A DNA stretch of 64,000 nucleotides from Pogonophryne albipinna (lineage: Eukaryota > Chordata > Actinopteri > Perciformes > Artedidraconidae), in the NCBI GenBank assembly GCA_028583405.1, contig CM053259.1, positions 14,746,594-14,810,593 of the forward strand, written 5' to 3'. Shown here in pieces: positions 22,311-40,028 of the stretch. How positions within the stretch are numbered: position 1 is the first letter of the stretch; every line of letters begins with the position of its first letter. A program made the translations under genes and the position numbers. A model generated the notes under the pieces. That model ran no database searches. It saw only the letters and a program-made list of their open reading frames with translations, and had not been told where the DNA came from.

Positions 22311-25300
22311 CTACTTCTTGGGCTCCACACACAGATTACAGTCTGGCTTCAGGTCAGCCTGCCTCTCCATTTGAATTGTAACAGAGTGGAAGTTGTAGTT
22401 GGAGTAACATGCCTGTGTCATTTCTCTCAGGACAGTCTGAGCATCCACGGTCTCATCTGTGGAGAGGGAGTCAAAAGAAATGTCAGTGAACATGTTAGTC
22501 ACCTTGTTTGTAAATGTAGAAAATGGGTGTGTCTACAGAAGGTCCAGTTGTGATGGCCACGGTCCGCCACTGCTTTACGCAAGTATTTCCTTTTCCTGCT
22601 GCTCTCTACTTTCGCACTGCTTTATTTCAAAAAGGTAATTTCTACTCCATTACATTTATTTGACAGCTTTACAAGTAACTTTTCTAATTAAGGTTTCAAA
22701 TGTACTTTTAAAAACAAATGATCATCTTTAAAAAATAAAATAATCAACCACTCAAATTTCAGTTTACTTCCATGTTTGTCCAAAATGTCATCACTTCTTC
22801 ATCTTGTACAATTTGACAATGTGTGAAATTGACATAATTAGCATTTTAGTTCTTGAGTCATGGACAAAAACGTGTTGTATGAGGTCAAAGTGACCATCAA
22901 AATCTTCTCAGTACATTCAAGTGGACATTTTTTACCAAATGTAAAGATATTCCCTCACGCATTCCTGAGATATCACAGCTGTCATCGGCATGGAGTCATT
23001 ATTTGTATATTCATGTTGGCATTACAATATGTATGAGCAAAACCTAATGCCCCTTTGTATTTTAGCCCAGAGATGGTTTCAAAGAATTCCTTGCAAATTC
23101 ATATGAACAAAAAGGGATAATTAGTTGATACGCCCACTGACGGTGTTTAGACTTCTTCTGGTTGTGGCACCAATTGAAAAGTAATATCAAGTTAAATGGT
23201 GCAGACAGTTGTTCAAAGGTTTGCATTTAGCCTGGGATTGTTTTCTCACCTATGGCCACGTGAGCACTCAGTAAGGCCTGGTTCATGGTGAGGGCCCAGA
23301 TGTGTAGGTTGTGGACCGCAGTCACTCCCTTCACTGCGAGCAGATCCTCCCGCACCTCACCGTACTTCACACCTATGGGAGTGCCTGGGACATGAAAAAA
23401 GGAGAAAATGTAAGAATTTGAGAAATGATGAGGAAGCACAAAGAGTGAGAGAGTGCTAACAAACTATGTTGACAATGTTCTTAGTGCCGGGGACTGAGAG
23501 CCTCACCTTCCATCAGGACGAGAAGAATATCCCTCAAGATGGTGAATGTGGTGCACAAGACAAACATGGAGAACAGGAAGGTGCAGATGGGGTCAGCTAT
23601 CTTATATTCGGGCTGAAAGAAACAACACAGAATAATTTATATTGGATTGCTGGCCAAAGCATCAAAGGATAAGTATGCTTAAGTATTTATTTCAGTAATG
23701 GGAAAAATACTTAAAAGGACACAGGCTGTTGACAACTAATAAAGTATTTCTTATGCAAGAGAAGCTCATAGTTTTAGCAGTGTATGTCTGCCTGGGGAGA
23801 GAAAAATCTTCAGCTTGTGGACAGAAAACACGGCTTACAATTTTCCTGCACACAGTGTCTTGTGTTGTTCGACATTTCTCAAGAGTTACAGCGGGGTTTT
23901 ATTGGACAATCTGAAAATAAACTCATGCATGAGTGACTAAATGGGAGCTACAGTACTGTATGCTTTATTTTTTTATTAGATTCGATTTGGGGAGTTTTAT
24001 CCTCATTATTATTTTTAAGAGATGCTGATAGGAAATGATGGTTAAGAAAAGTTACAACCGTTTCTGCTTCTACCAGAGAGAGAATAGTTTGTCCCAAATG
24101 TCGTTGTGTATTCACAACCTTTATCTTAAAGTAGGAGAGAGAAACACAGAGAGACTCCAGACCTTAAAGAAGATAATGATGGCGCTGACGAACACGCTGA
24201 TGCTCTGGAGCAGATCTCCTAACACGTGGACAAAGGCCGCTCGCACGCTGGTGTTGTCCTGCTGAGCCCTCCCTCCTGATAGAAAGTGGTAGAGTAAGAT
24301 ACATGCTATTCAATTCATTATACACTGGGTTATAATTCACTACATATTCCATTATAATGTTATGATAGTGGACAGTAGTGACCCCACAGTGCTGCAATAC
24401 ATATGACATTGATTCAGCATATATATTTGAGAGAAAAAAAGAATGAGTTGTGTATGGGGACACTTACCATTACCGCTTGTGCTCTGCTCCAGGTCGGCAT
24501 GGTTATCATTGTTGTGTGAGTGGTTTGAGACCTGATTGTCTCCCTTTCCTGTGTTGTGGCTGTGGCCGTGGCCGTGTGAGCTGAGACCACTGTGGCTATG
24601 GCCGTGTCCAGACTGGTGGAGCACCAGGGCCATGCTTTCAAGGGTAGGAACAATTGAAATGATAAAACTAATGCAGAAATGCAACACTCAGAGTCCGTAA
24701 AAGTACATTAAGTATTGGTCACCTCTCTGTAATTAAATAATGAAAATTCAAAGACACACTGCATGCTGATTAAAAATGATATCGATGTGTTTTACTCACA
24801 CAATATTAGCCAACACAGCACAACCGGAGGTAATGAGCATGATAGTGCCATCTATAGTGAATTCATTGCTGATGAGACGCTCCACAGCCAGGTAAACCAG
24901 CACCCCCGTTACCAGCCAGATGGTGAAAACTGACAGCAGAGCCCCCAGGATCTCTGCAGGAGGATGAGGAGGAACATAATACAGGAAAAATACAAGAAGA
25001 ACTGTGGTCAAATACTGACAGGAAGCTGCTTCCAATTAAAGGTTTTCAAATGAATAATGTCAGACAACAAGGACAGCTGGCATAATATCATTTACAAAAT
25101 ATTCTGTAATGGATAGAATCGCATCTCATTTGGTTTCAGAGTTTAAATTGTAGGACATTTGGATACATTTAGAGAAGTTAAAAAAAGCCATAGTACCCTC
25201 AAACATCCTTTTGTGAAATGTGTTGATTTATTTAACTTTATAAATTGTATTGCAAATTACAAACACTCTAATTGGGTTTTATAATATCACTTAAATTCAG

Positions 25301-28300
25301 AAAGGATAAAAGAAGAAAAATCTGACCTTTTTTCGAAGCATTTTTTATAAATTAACGCAACGTAAGGAAAAAGCATTAATAGAACAAATAAATATTGGGG
25401 CAGCCCATTACAACAATCAATTGAATTGGCACTGAAGGTCTTAAGTCTCCACTAGTTTTAGAATATCCGTTACTATGTACCAAAACAAATAAGCCTCCAT
25501 TTGACTTTTCTGTAACCAATATGTTGCCCATGCTTTCCCACTCTTTTTGTCTGAAAATATGAATAAAAATAAAGTTGAAAACAAAATTCTGCTAGATAAA
25601 TGTCAGTACTGCACCTGCACGATGCCAGCCGTAGCTGAGCTTGTGTGTGGCGGGTCTGGAGGACAGCCAGAGGGACAACAGGCTGATGAGGAAGCTGATT
25701 AAATCTGCAAGGAGGTGGGCCGCATCTGTCAACACAGCAAGACTGCCCGCAAAATACCCCCCTGCAGAAAGAGAGAAAATACATCAACACCAATATCATA
25801 CCGTTATGATGCTGGAATGCTAGATTGATACTTGTGTGGGAAGTAATTAAGAAATAAAAATGTACATTAAAAACATTACGTATTCAGGCGAAGATAAAAA
25901 AAGATGCACATGATAGAGAAGAAAAAAGTTGAGGAAGTGAAAGGAGACAAACACAGGAAATACTAAAGGTCAAGAGTGGAAAAACGAGGAAACTATAGTG
26001 AGAAGGAGAAGCAGGGACGTGCACAGGTACGGGCTAATGTTGCCCGGGCAACGGCCCGTTTTCTCTTTTTGGCTGACCTGCCCCTCTGGAGAGAGCGAGA
26101 GGTTTTTTCTTCGTCTTTCTGTTGTGGTCGAGTCAACATGGTAAGCCCACAATTAGTATTGTAGCGTCTCGCTGCGGGAAACACACCAGCTTCATTCTTC
26201 TTCTACTTCTTCTCCTTACATGTAATTGCCCGCAATTTTTTTAATGAAGAACTCGTTTCAGTGTGAACTCATTCCACAGTATGACCACAAAAGTGTTTTA
26301 AACCAGGTAGGCCAACGTTTTTATTGATAAGAATACAAATAATGCGTATTGAACTGGTTTAATTAATTAGTGAGTTTATTTAAAAAGGTAATTATAGAAG
26401 CGGGGGAGGCCCTTTTTCCAGTTTAGAGCAATAGCCCCTCCAAATGTCTGTGCACATCCCTGAGGAGAAGTATGTGATTTAGTGAATAAATGAGCGGATC
26501 AAATTCAATCCAAAAATGTATTACCATGTCTACAAAGTTGATAGAGTTTTTGCTAAGTGCAGCTCTTTAAAAACTCACAAAAAACAAATGTTTTAAGTGA
26601 AAAAACAAGTACTTAAGTGCTTTGTGGTCCTGTTCAGTTAGCGTTTGTGCATCAAATAATGGACTATTCAACAGCAAACAAATAATGTGTGTTACAACCT
26701 GCCTTAAGGCTGGAACAAATAGGGAGGCCACACAGAGTTAAATGCCAAAGATCTGTTTATTTAACAGGTTAAAGAAAAACACCTCTGATGAATAGTGTAC
26801 GTAAGAATCAGACTGTCAGTAGTGTGAGCAGTGTGTGGGTGTGTGGAAGGGTGTTGTAGCATGTTGGAGGGTGCATCAAACCTAACACAGGCTGTAGGCT
26901 GAGGTTGCTGCAGCATGCCAGGATCAGAATCAGAGACTGATCCTTGCAGCTGGGCAACCTTTATACCAGGGCTATTCAATTAGTTTGGAATGGGGGCCGG
27001 TTGATGAAAATGATCCAAAGCAAGGGGCCGGGAAAAAAAAAGGCTTGAAATATGAGCAATCATATTAAGAGCTTCAGATACAGTAAATACTACAGCAGGT
27101 CAATGATCTCAATGGGATTCACCTGCATAAATAAAGGTTTGAAGTGAAATGACTACAACAGCATAGTGGATTGCATATATTTTGTTTAATTAAATCAAAC
27201 ATAGCCCCAAGGCCTTTATAAATGGCAAGTTCAGAACTCAGTACATGTGAAGCTAATATAACCATCAACGTCATTAGATTTAGATTAAATTATCTAATAA
27301 TTCACACAAAATAGCAATTTAGGGCCATACACAAACAACAGTGCATATTATGGTATAATAACAATAAAGACAAGTGAGCCATACCACATCAATTGCTTAA
27401 TTAAAAGCAAAAACAATTATCAAACCACAACACACAGCCTTTTAAAACTCAAACCTTTTTTGATTAACATAGTGATAACTGACATAAAGCCAACTTGGCA
27501 GATATGTGCCATCTAATGAGAGAAATGGAATTTTTTCGATTTAGCAAGAGCAGGGAAGTCGGGAGTATACGTTGTCATGGCAATACGCATACAGTGATGC
27601 AGATGCTGGTCAGTGAGGGATGCTCGATTATTAGTTTTTATGGCATTCATGTGTGAGAATGCCGATTTGCACGTGTAAGTCGAGCCAAACATTGTGAAGA
27701 CAAAAAGTGCAAGACCCCTTGAATGAGGGAATTTCTCGTGGCTGACTTCATGAGTCCAGAACTTTTCAGAACCTGCCAGCTGAAATGACTGTCGCAGGTC
27801 ATCTGATGACTGAATGTCAATGAGTTTGAGTTGTAAAGACGCCTCATTTAATGTCACAATCAGCTCCTTTGCTTTCAGTGCAAACTCCCCCTCTACATTC
27901 ACAGAGAAAGGGTCCTTCACAAATCTCATCACTTCAGTCGGGAGACTGCAATGTTCAAACCTCGCGGCAAAGTTGGTTTTCAATGCGTCCATAAATCCAG
28001 TCATCACCTCGGTGATTTGTAAACCTGCAGTGCGCAGTGTTGGAAAAAGGAGCATTTTGCCTGGACATAAATCCGCAAAAAAAAGTGTGAGCTTTTTTTT
28101 GAAACGCATGGAGTCTCTCCACAAGTTGTGTAACTATTTTATCTCTGCCCTGCAGCTCCAAATTGAGTTGGTTCAGATGTTGGAAAATGTCGCTCAAAAA
28201 GCAAACAGCAGCTAAAACTCATCATTCTCTATCAGACACAGAAAGGCGTTGGCTTTTTTATGTTTTGAATTGCGGAGAAACGCCATGATCTCCTCCTTAA

Positions 28301-31300
28301 GTTCACAAAATCTTTTCAAGACGTTTCCTTTGCTTAGCCATCTAATGTCACTGTGCATGAGCAAATCATTATATTGAGCTGACATGTCTGACAACATCTG
28401 GCGGAAAAGGCGGTGCTGTAAACTGGAGTTAATAATCGCCATGACGGAGTCCATTGTGTTTTTTAACTCACCACTCAGTTTTGCGCACAGGAGGCTTTGG
28501 TGGATGAGGCAATGAAGCGATCTCAGCTGTGGAGCCACATCTGCCAGCCTAGCGGACAGTCCCTGTGTTCGGCCCGACATCGCCCCATCCGTTACAAGCA
28601 TGTTAATACGATCCAATCCCAACTTGTGCTCCTTGAAAAACGAAACCACTTTGTGGAACTTCACCTCACCGGTCGTGTGTCCATCCAAAGGAATTAATCC
28701 AAGTAGATCCTCCCGAAAGCACTCACCATCAAAAAATCTAACATAGAGGCACAGCTGTGCAACATCGCTGCTGTCAGTGGATTCATCAATAGCTAGCGAC
28801 ATATCCCTCCGCCTTTCTCAGTTTGTCCAAGAGAATCTCAAAAACGTCCGATGTAAGGGTCTCCACTCTCCTTGATGTTGACGTGTCAGAAATCGGAATG
28901 TTCTTAATTGAGTCAATAACGCTTTTTCTGATTTTCTCATCTGCAACCACTTCCTCAATTGATGCAAGCATACACTCTTTGACTGTCTCTGCGTCCGTAA
29001 AAGGCCTTTTCTTTTTGCCTAAAATCCAGGCCACTCGTAGGGACGCTGCGGTAGCTCTCTCTTGGTCAGTGCAAGCCCGAAACAGGGAGCTACGTCTTTG
29101 GTCATAGCACGAAGTTAGCCCCAAAATCTTCTGGCGGCGAGCATCAGAGCCCCCTGGAAAAGTGGCGTCAAAGTTGGCGTGAGCTGTCTTAAAATACCTT
29201 ATCAAGTTGTACTCTTTACACACCGATAAACACTCATTGCAGATTAAACACACGGGCCTCCCACTGACATTTACACATAAGTACTTCTCTTTCCACTCGC
29301 TGTTGAATTGCCGGTTTTCGGTGTCAACCTTTCGTTTTTTTAATGTAGAAAGAGACATTTTGATATCCAACTATGCTGACCAGGTTTGATTAATCGTACC
29401 ATTGGCGCGAAACCGTCGAAGGTGCGCGAGCTTGTAGCGAGCCGCGAGGACGCGCGCAGAGACGCAATAAATGACAGGAGTTGCTAGTAGGTGGGTTCGA
29501 AACCCGAGCCCGCCAAAGTTTTCACGCAATGTCTTCCCCTCTATCTCTCAATGTAACACCCTCTCAGGAATAAAGGCACTCTGGCCCAAAAAAAAAAAAA
29601 AAGTTAAATTAAAAAATTATTTTAATTAAACTTTAATTTTTTTTTTTTACTTTTTAACATTATACTCAAAGGGCCAGTAAATATCACCCGGGGGCCGGAT
29701 TTGGCCCGCGGGCCGCCAATTGAATAGCCCTGCTTTATACCTTCTTGAGGCTCCGCCTCTAGATGGGCGGGCACAAACAGGACAACACTCCCAGCACCTG
29801 CCAGAGGACAGCAAGGCAGGGAGCACAGCCAGGCAGAAGGGGTCGTCACATGTGCTTTTCCTGAAGAGAGATAACCTTTACCTAAACTCTTAAAACCTAT
29901 TTGGGAAAGGAGGGATTTGAAGAGGGAGCTAGCAGGTAAACAAAGAAAGATATCCCCTTATGTTACTGTTGGTGAGTGAACGTCTTCGCTAAGACAGCTA
30001 AGCATCAGGTGTTCTAGTTTGAAAAAGCATCATGTACGCTGGTATGGAAAACAAAAAACAAAATAAGAGGTAGAGAAAGATGAAAGGGATTAAAGATTTT
30101 AAATGGGAGAAAAACAAAAAAGACTCACCAAGGATTTCGCCGATCATGAAAATCAGGCAGATGACAGTCACCACATACAATCTCCTCCTGGCCACTTTCT
30201 TCTCTCGGTCACGGTCCTCCTGTGCTCGGCTGTTGTCATGGCAATGCTTGATGCCACTAACTTCCTGGTTGGCCTCGCTGGACGCACATCAAAGTTCAGA
30301 ATGAATGCAGTGAATTGACAGAAAATAACAGCATGTAGGCATCACTAATTGGCTTAGTTTAATGTTAGGTGCATCCTTTTTATTGTTGATTAACTGGTCA
30401 CTCATTTCTTTTGAAACAGTTTAATACGTGAAGAGGTGAAATGTTATTTATTGTTTAGGAAAATAAATAAAATAACTGGATATTTAAACAAGATTTCTTT
30501 AATACTTATTGAGCATTACTATTGAAAAATATGTATTAATATAACAGGAAGGATGCAGTGCTTTTTCTCTAAATCCACACAAAGCCCCTATATAGGAAAC
30601 ATTTAAATTTGAAACCAAAAAACATTTAAAGGTCCCATGTCATGCTTTTCCGGTTATTACCCGTCCCCTTGTGTGTTATGAAGGTTTTTATGCATGTAAA
30701 CGGTCTGCAGAGTCAACACCCTCAAAGTACACCATGTTGCGAGTAAAACTCTAACACAGAAAATACCTCCCCAAAACGCCTCGTTGGAGATACGTCACTG
30801 TCCATTTGATTCTTCCGGGTACATCATGATGTCATGTCGTCCGGAACGAAATGGACCAATCCGTGGAGCCGTTACGTTACGTCCGCGGAGCCGTTACGTT
30901 AAGCCCCCGCTGATTGGTCCAAATTGACCAATCCACGGACTTCCTCACACACTCAGTGCAGGCAGCTCAGCTGATTTCTCCTCCCTGGCTGCAGGCTGAT
31001 AACAGACAGTTGGGATCGAGGCGAAATTCTCTCTGCAGACCCATTCTCACAGCGTTTATCAACCTTTTTCTTACTCAATATCAAGCCACACTTATTGTTT
31101 TTTATTTCGGCTGTGACTTTGTGTGTGCTCAGGGTGAGTTTGGCTGTGTATCGCTAAACAAGGAAATCACACCTCCACGGAGCTCAGCGCGATTCACAAC
31201 GTCCCGACCAATCGGAGCACACTGGGCTCACAGGGAGGGAGGAGGGGGGGGGGGGAGCTGCAACGAGCCGTTTAGTGGAGAGAGTGAATACACATACTTT

Positions 31301-32188
31301 ACAGAGATGCTGTATGCGAAACCAATGTGAGTTTGGAAAATTGCACAGTATAATTCTATTCTAGTAGACCTCAACAATGGAATTATGATCAGTGGAAATG
31401 GCCATGACATGGGACCTTTGAGTTATATGAGAAGTGGTTTTGTTTTATTCTAAAGAAAACATGAACTACAAATGAGGAAAGTTAAGTGGCATTCAAATGA
31501 TGGAAATGGTGAGCTGAATAATAATTGTATCGTTTAAACTGAAAAATAAAATTGGTTCTTGATCAGCTGAACCCAACTTGACAAAGGAGCAGAAACAACA
31601 GGATTTAACTGAAAAAAGATCGAAGTCATATCAAATTGGAGCTGCTTAATAATGTTTTAAAAGTTTGCCCACCTACCAGGATACACATAAGTAAATACCA
31701 CCAGCAGTTATTAAGCCATACAGAAATAAGGTGGATAATTTATCCATTGAAATATTAGCGCTTCAGAATCTGTGCACAGTGCACACCTCCCTGTGTTTTT
31801 AAGTGTGACGTTTCCATCATTGGTGACAAGAGAAAAGTGCAGTTTGCGCACTGCCAGTCAGACCCCAGACCCCAGACCAGTCCCGTGTGGAAACAAACAA
31901 AGGAACGTGGGCAAAGATAGTTTCCTCTGCCATTACTGGCAGAGAAAAGTATTTGTTTTATCTTTAAACAAAGGATTAGCAACTGTGTTTTTAATAATCC
32001 GGGACAATGTCAAATAACCGCATATATCCATTAAGAAATAATTTCTCTAAAATTCGTTTAACATATAATAATGATTCCAGTTACTATCAGAGCAGCAAAT
32101 AAAATAACATTTACCTTTCCAGGGAAGTGTATGAGCTCTTCACGAAGGACACCAGGACAAGTTTTTCTGGATCCTTCTTTCTGAACAT
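22311..32188 (-). CDS. slc30a8: Zinc transporter ZnT8 (SLC30 family)
   Basis: Nine coding exons: 32,188-32,115; 30,277-30,129; 25,761-25,615; 24,953-24,800; 24,634-24,468; 24,275-24,163; 23,612-23,507; 23,384-23,250; 22,456-22,311. All GT-AG junctions keep frame; total 1,191 nt, 396 residues. Cation-diffusion-facilitator antiporter that moves Zn2+ from cytosol into vesicles, in beta cells into insulin granules. Zinc-site residues are present in TM2 (TDAAHLLAD) and TM5 ([10 protein letters not shown]). The N-terminal HCH cysteine motif is kept (IKHCHD). The C-terminal domain has [10 protein letters not shown] and DCNLC. Between TM4 and TM5 is a long His-rich loop. The ZnT8 call over ZnT2/3 rests on synteny with aard, rad21 and utp23 and on the start [15 protein letters not shown]. 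Introns carry several transposons. Confidence 0.93.
22620..22700. repeat. Fragment of the CAGTGGTGGAA-type hAT MITE
   Basis: CTCCATTACATTTATTTGACAGCTTTACAAGTAAC is a core piece of a common fish MITE also seen at 32,750, 43,382 and 61,270 in this window. Confidence 0.5.
26012..26462. mobile_element. 451-bp hAT MITE in slc30a8 intron, TSD AGGAGAAG
   Basis: The left end CAGGGACGTGCACAGG pairs with the right end (reversed CAGGGATGTGCACAG). AGGAGAAG occurs exactly on both sides (26,004-26,011 and 26,463-26,470), an 8-bp duplication. No protein is recognised inside. Confidence 0.88.
26967..29732 (-). mobile_element. Charlie-like hAT transposon in slc30a8 intron 2
   Basis: The TIR CAGGGCTATTCAATT is exact at both ends (26,967 and, reversed, 29,732). 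CTTTATAC flanks it on both sides (26,959-26,966 and 29,733-29,740), an exact 8-bp duplication. It is 2,766 bp long and contains one near full-length but broken transposase frame on the minus strand. Confidence 0.92.
27513..29370 (-). pseudogene. Broken hAT-Charlie (GTF2IRD2/ZBED5-like) transposase
   Basis: The minus-strand reading starts at 29,370 with [20 protein letters not shown] and a C-x2-C finger ([12 protein letters not shown]). The RNase H-like part follows ([58 protein letters not shown]), then the dimerisation part ([20 protein letters not shown]) to a stop at 27,513. The frame changes near 28,795, again near 28,205 and again near 28,110 at an A-run, and there is a stop at 28,212. 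The protein is therefore inactive although the TIRs and duplication are pristine. It is most like the transposase part found in GTF2IRD2 or ZBED5-type proteins, from memory of motifs. Confidence 0.75.
30628..31419. mobile_element. 792-bp TIR element (AAAGGTCCCATGTCATG)
   Basis: The left end AAAGGTCCCATGTCATG is matched exactly by CATGACATGGGACCTTT at the right end. This family of ends is common in fish genomes. The interior is GC-richer than the surrounding intron and includes an ATTGGTCCA/GGACCAAT pair. No target duplication is certain. It sits in slc30a8 intron 1. Confidence 0.8.
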
Positions 32189-34149
32189 TTCTTACTTCTT
32201 AAAGAATATCAGATTCTGTAAAAAAAATCCTCAAAGTCGGAATAATGCCCGGATTACAAAAACGTGCCACACAAAAAATACAAGTTAACTTTAAGGTACT
32301 TTACAAATGTTTAACTATTACTTTAAAAAAGCTATAGTTATGTTAATGCTAACTTAATTCGGGCGTTGTTGTCTCCTCTCGTAAAGCAGCCGATGATGGG
32401 CATCCTGTGGAATGAAGCAGAGTGCACACAGTTATGCAGCCTTGTGACCAATGCAGCACCGTGTGCAAATGCAGGGCCGCTTGCAACGCCTGCAAAACAA
32501 GGTGATGGTCCACGGGGATTCAAAATATGTTTTTAACACTCCAGAGGAAGAGGACGACACATTCACCACCTTTGAGTAATTAGCAGTTCGCTCATCAACA
32601 TCCCGGAGGGCACTTTGTTGTTCAGCCAGCCAAAAACGATCAGCCCCGCCCCCCTCTTTTGACCAGCCGGCACTCTCTGATTATACAATCAAACTCAGTG
32701 CCGTGCGCTTCCCTGTTATCACATGGCCCTTCATTCCTGATTCCCAGTGGAGGAATGTAGTCAAGAATTTGAATTTTCTCAAGTAGTGTAATTTAGTTAC
32801 ATTTTTTGGTTCTTATTCTAAACCTGAGTTTTTTAAATGTATGCTGCTTTAACAACTCCCCTATATTTTGAGAGCCAATATTGTAGTCTACTTTTTACTA
32901 CACTAGGCTACATTTATTTGACAGCTTCAGTTACTTTACTTTATAGACAGACTCAGATAGATTATTAAATAAAACTAAAATGAACTAATAAATAAACACT
33001 TATAATTATAGGTCAAAATATCCAGCAGCATTAAACAAACTGAAACAGTTCAAATGAATGCATTTTTTACCAGCCGTGATAAACACATGTATACATCAAT
33101 AATGATAATCCAGAAATGTATTATATAGTATTGTGAAGCAGGCCATTACGCATAATAAGTATACTATTGATATATTTTTTTCCGGTTATTTGAAAGATTT
33201 TTGTCATTATTTTTGTATACTTTTTAATCTAAACGTTTGCCTTAACCTGTGAAACCCCTCCTCCCACATCTCTAATAATTATTACAGATATATTTGAAAT
33301 ATATCTATATTTCTGTTTTATGTTTTATGACTTGATTTAATTATTTTACTTTTCTATTTCTATGTTTCTGTTATGCACCTATAGGCCAACCCTAAAGGAC
33401 ATTCCTTGTAAGTAAAAACATACTTAAACCGGATTATTATTCCGAAATGTATATTTATATTGTGAATTCAGTGAAGTAAAAACTGAGATAAGACACTCAG
33501 TCTGAAAACCAAATTGCATTTTAGTATTGAGTGCCATTGCCAATAGTGTTCAACATGAGTTCTGGAATGTTGTCCTTATGTAATTATAATGTTTCTCAAG
33601 ATCATAGTCTGTAGGGAAATCCACTACAAGAATGAATGGTCCTTTTTTACTCTGCAAACATAATCTCTAATCCGAGAACCACTTGTTGATGTTTGCTTCC
33701 AAAATGTACCACAAGGGGCTGACATTGAACTATATACAGTCCAGAGTGGTACAAATCTCAGGAAAAATAGCTTTTTGAAACCCAGGATGCTGATGGTGCT
33801 ATTCTTTCTTTTTTTGCTTATTATGAATATTATGATTATTGCTATTATTATGGTGAAAAATAACTAAATTCCTTACACTTAAGTACTGTACTTCAGTGGG
33901 CTACTTATGTAGGTCCATGTTATGCTCCCTCATACTGAACCACTTTTCAGGGTAAATATTGTACTTTTAATTTACTGCAGTTACTTGATACATCTAGTTA
34001 CTTTGCAGAATTAGATTAATAATTCCAAAAATAAAATCAGCAAGTAGGATAAGATGATAGGGGGAAATTCATGAGCTCCCCAGGTGTATATAAAGTCATT
34101 CAAATTAGTCCAGCTGCAACAATAAAGTAATATGACGTACACTTAATGA
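32189..34149. other. Upstream region of slc30a8 with decayed MITEs
   Basis: No gene recognised. About 32,750-33,170 and 33,870-34,020 contain pieces of the CAGTGGTGGAA-type hAT MITE (TTATTTGACAGCTT, ACACTTAAGTACTGTACTT). The slc30a8 promoter should lie just above 32,188, but I could not identify a TATA box or defined start site. Confidence 0.45.
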
Positions 34150-34400
34150 TGTACTGTATGGCTTGTCCATCAATCGGAAGGTTGTGGTTCGATCCCAGCC
34201 CTTGCAGGCAACATGTCAATGTATCCTTGGGCAAGATACTAACCCTGAGTTGCTCCTGATGGCATGGCCATGGTGGGTGAATGCTATCTTTCTCGAGCAA
34301 GTGGCACATTGCTCTGTATGAATCGGTGTGAATGGGTGAATCATGACTTGTAGAATGTGAAGCAGGTCGTAAAGACCTGATAAAGAGCTATATATACACA
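34150..34400 (+). mobile_element. tRNA-derived SINE
   Basis: A box-B-like GGTTCGATCCC lies at about 34,187-34,197, followed by CCTTGGGCAAGATACTAACC, GTTGCTCCTGATGGCATGG and GTGTGAATGGGTGAAT, ending AAAGAGCTATATATA. This is the arrangement of a widespread fish tRNA-SINE. Confidence 0.7.
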
Positions 34401-34632
34401 ACAGCTATAAATAGAGAATGACACAGGGTGGTAAAAGTGTGATATTGTTTTCATTTGTACACATTCACCAAGCTAGTGGTGACGTCAGAGTGCACACAAC
34501 CTACGTCCCTGCTCTTCAGTCTCTTCGAAAGCCGCATTAGGATCACGAGACAATCACACAAAAGACGTTTTGAGAGTAAAACGTTTAAAACGTAACGTTT
34601 GTTTTCTGGATTAGGTCTAAAAATGGAGTCAC

Positions 34633-35948
<1,316 letters not shown>

Positions 35949-36011
35949 CTGTGACACTCAAAATAGCTTTCAATGTGGCTATTTTGGTCGATACGACTGC
36001 AAGAAAAGGGG

Positions 36012-36158
<147 letters not shown>

Positions 36159-36862
36159 AGATGATGTAGTGAGGTTGCTAGGGGCTGCAGGGTGAGAGTA
36201 AAATGGAACGAGAGGGGTTAGTTACACATGGCTGTTCACACTGTTCTTAGGACCCTGAGCCTGCAACGGGCCACTCACCAGTTCATGAGAGCCCTACTTA
36301 CACTGAAGCCCTACATGTGCATGTGTGTCAGTGTTCATGTGTGTGTATCTGTGAGTGTGTCTGTGAGTGTGTAAAGTGATGTCCTCTGCAACCTATTCGA
36401 ACGGACAGAAACAACAGACCCGAACCACTGCAATATATATTTTTTAAAGATACACAACTCCAGTTGCCTAGGCCACTTCTGCCAGCCTCCTCTCCATCTT
36501 AAGGATCCTTGTGTTTGTGAGCCTGATAAACGACCCCCCCCCCCCCCCTCCTTAACAAAAACTGTGGTAAACAACTCCTCCTAAGGCATCTGGACAATGC
36601 ACTGACGTCAGACGTGCCTGGTCAACATTCACACTCGACACTGAGAGACAGGCAGAGAGCAGAGACGTGGGGGGGGGGGGGGAGACAGGAGTGTGGATGA
36701 AATAGGGAAAGAGGGTGAGTTTCTCATAAGTCGTCAGAACTGAGAAGGATCTCATAACAGAGGAGACAGAGGGATCAGACGAGGCTGTATCTGCACTACA
36801 GCTGAGAACACACAGCAGAGAAGAAACAAAGTTAGACATATTCAGGATATCACTAACCTGAC

Positions 36863-40028
<3,166 letters not shown>

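Noticed and set aside
32338..32523. A 61-codon frame just upstream of slc30a8
   Set aside because: Not in frame with the slc30a8 start, no donor site to join it, and no resemblance to ZnT proteins.
34187..34197. A possible tRNA gene (box B GGTTCGATCCC)
   Set aside because: No cloverleaf can be drawn around it and the downstream body is that of a SINE.
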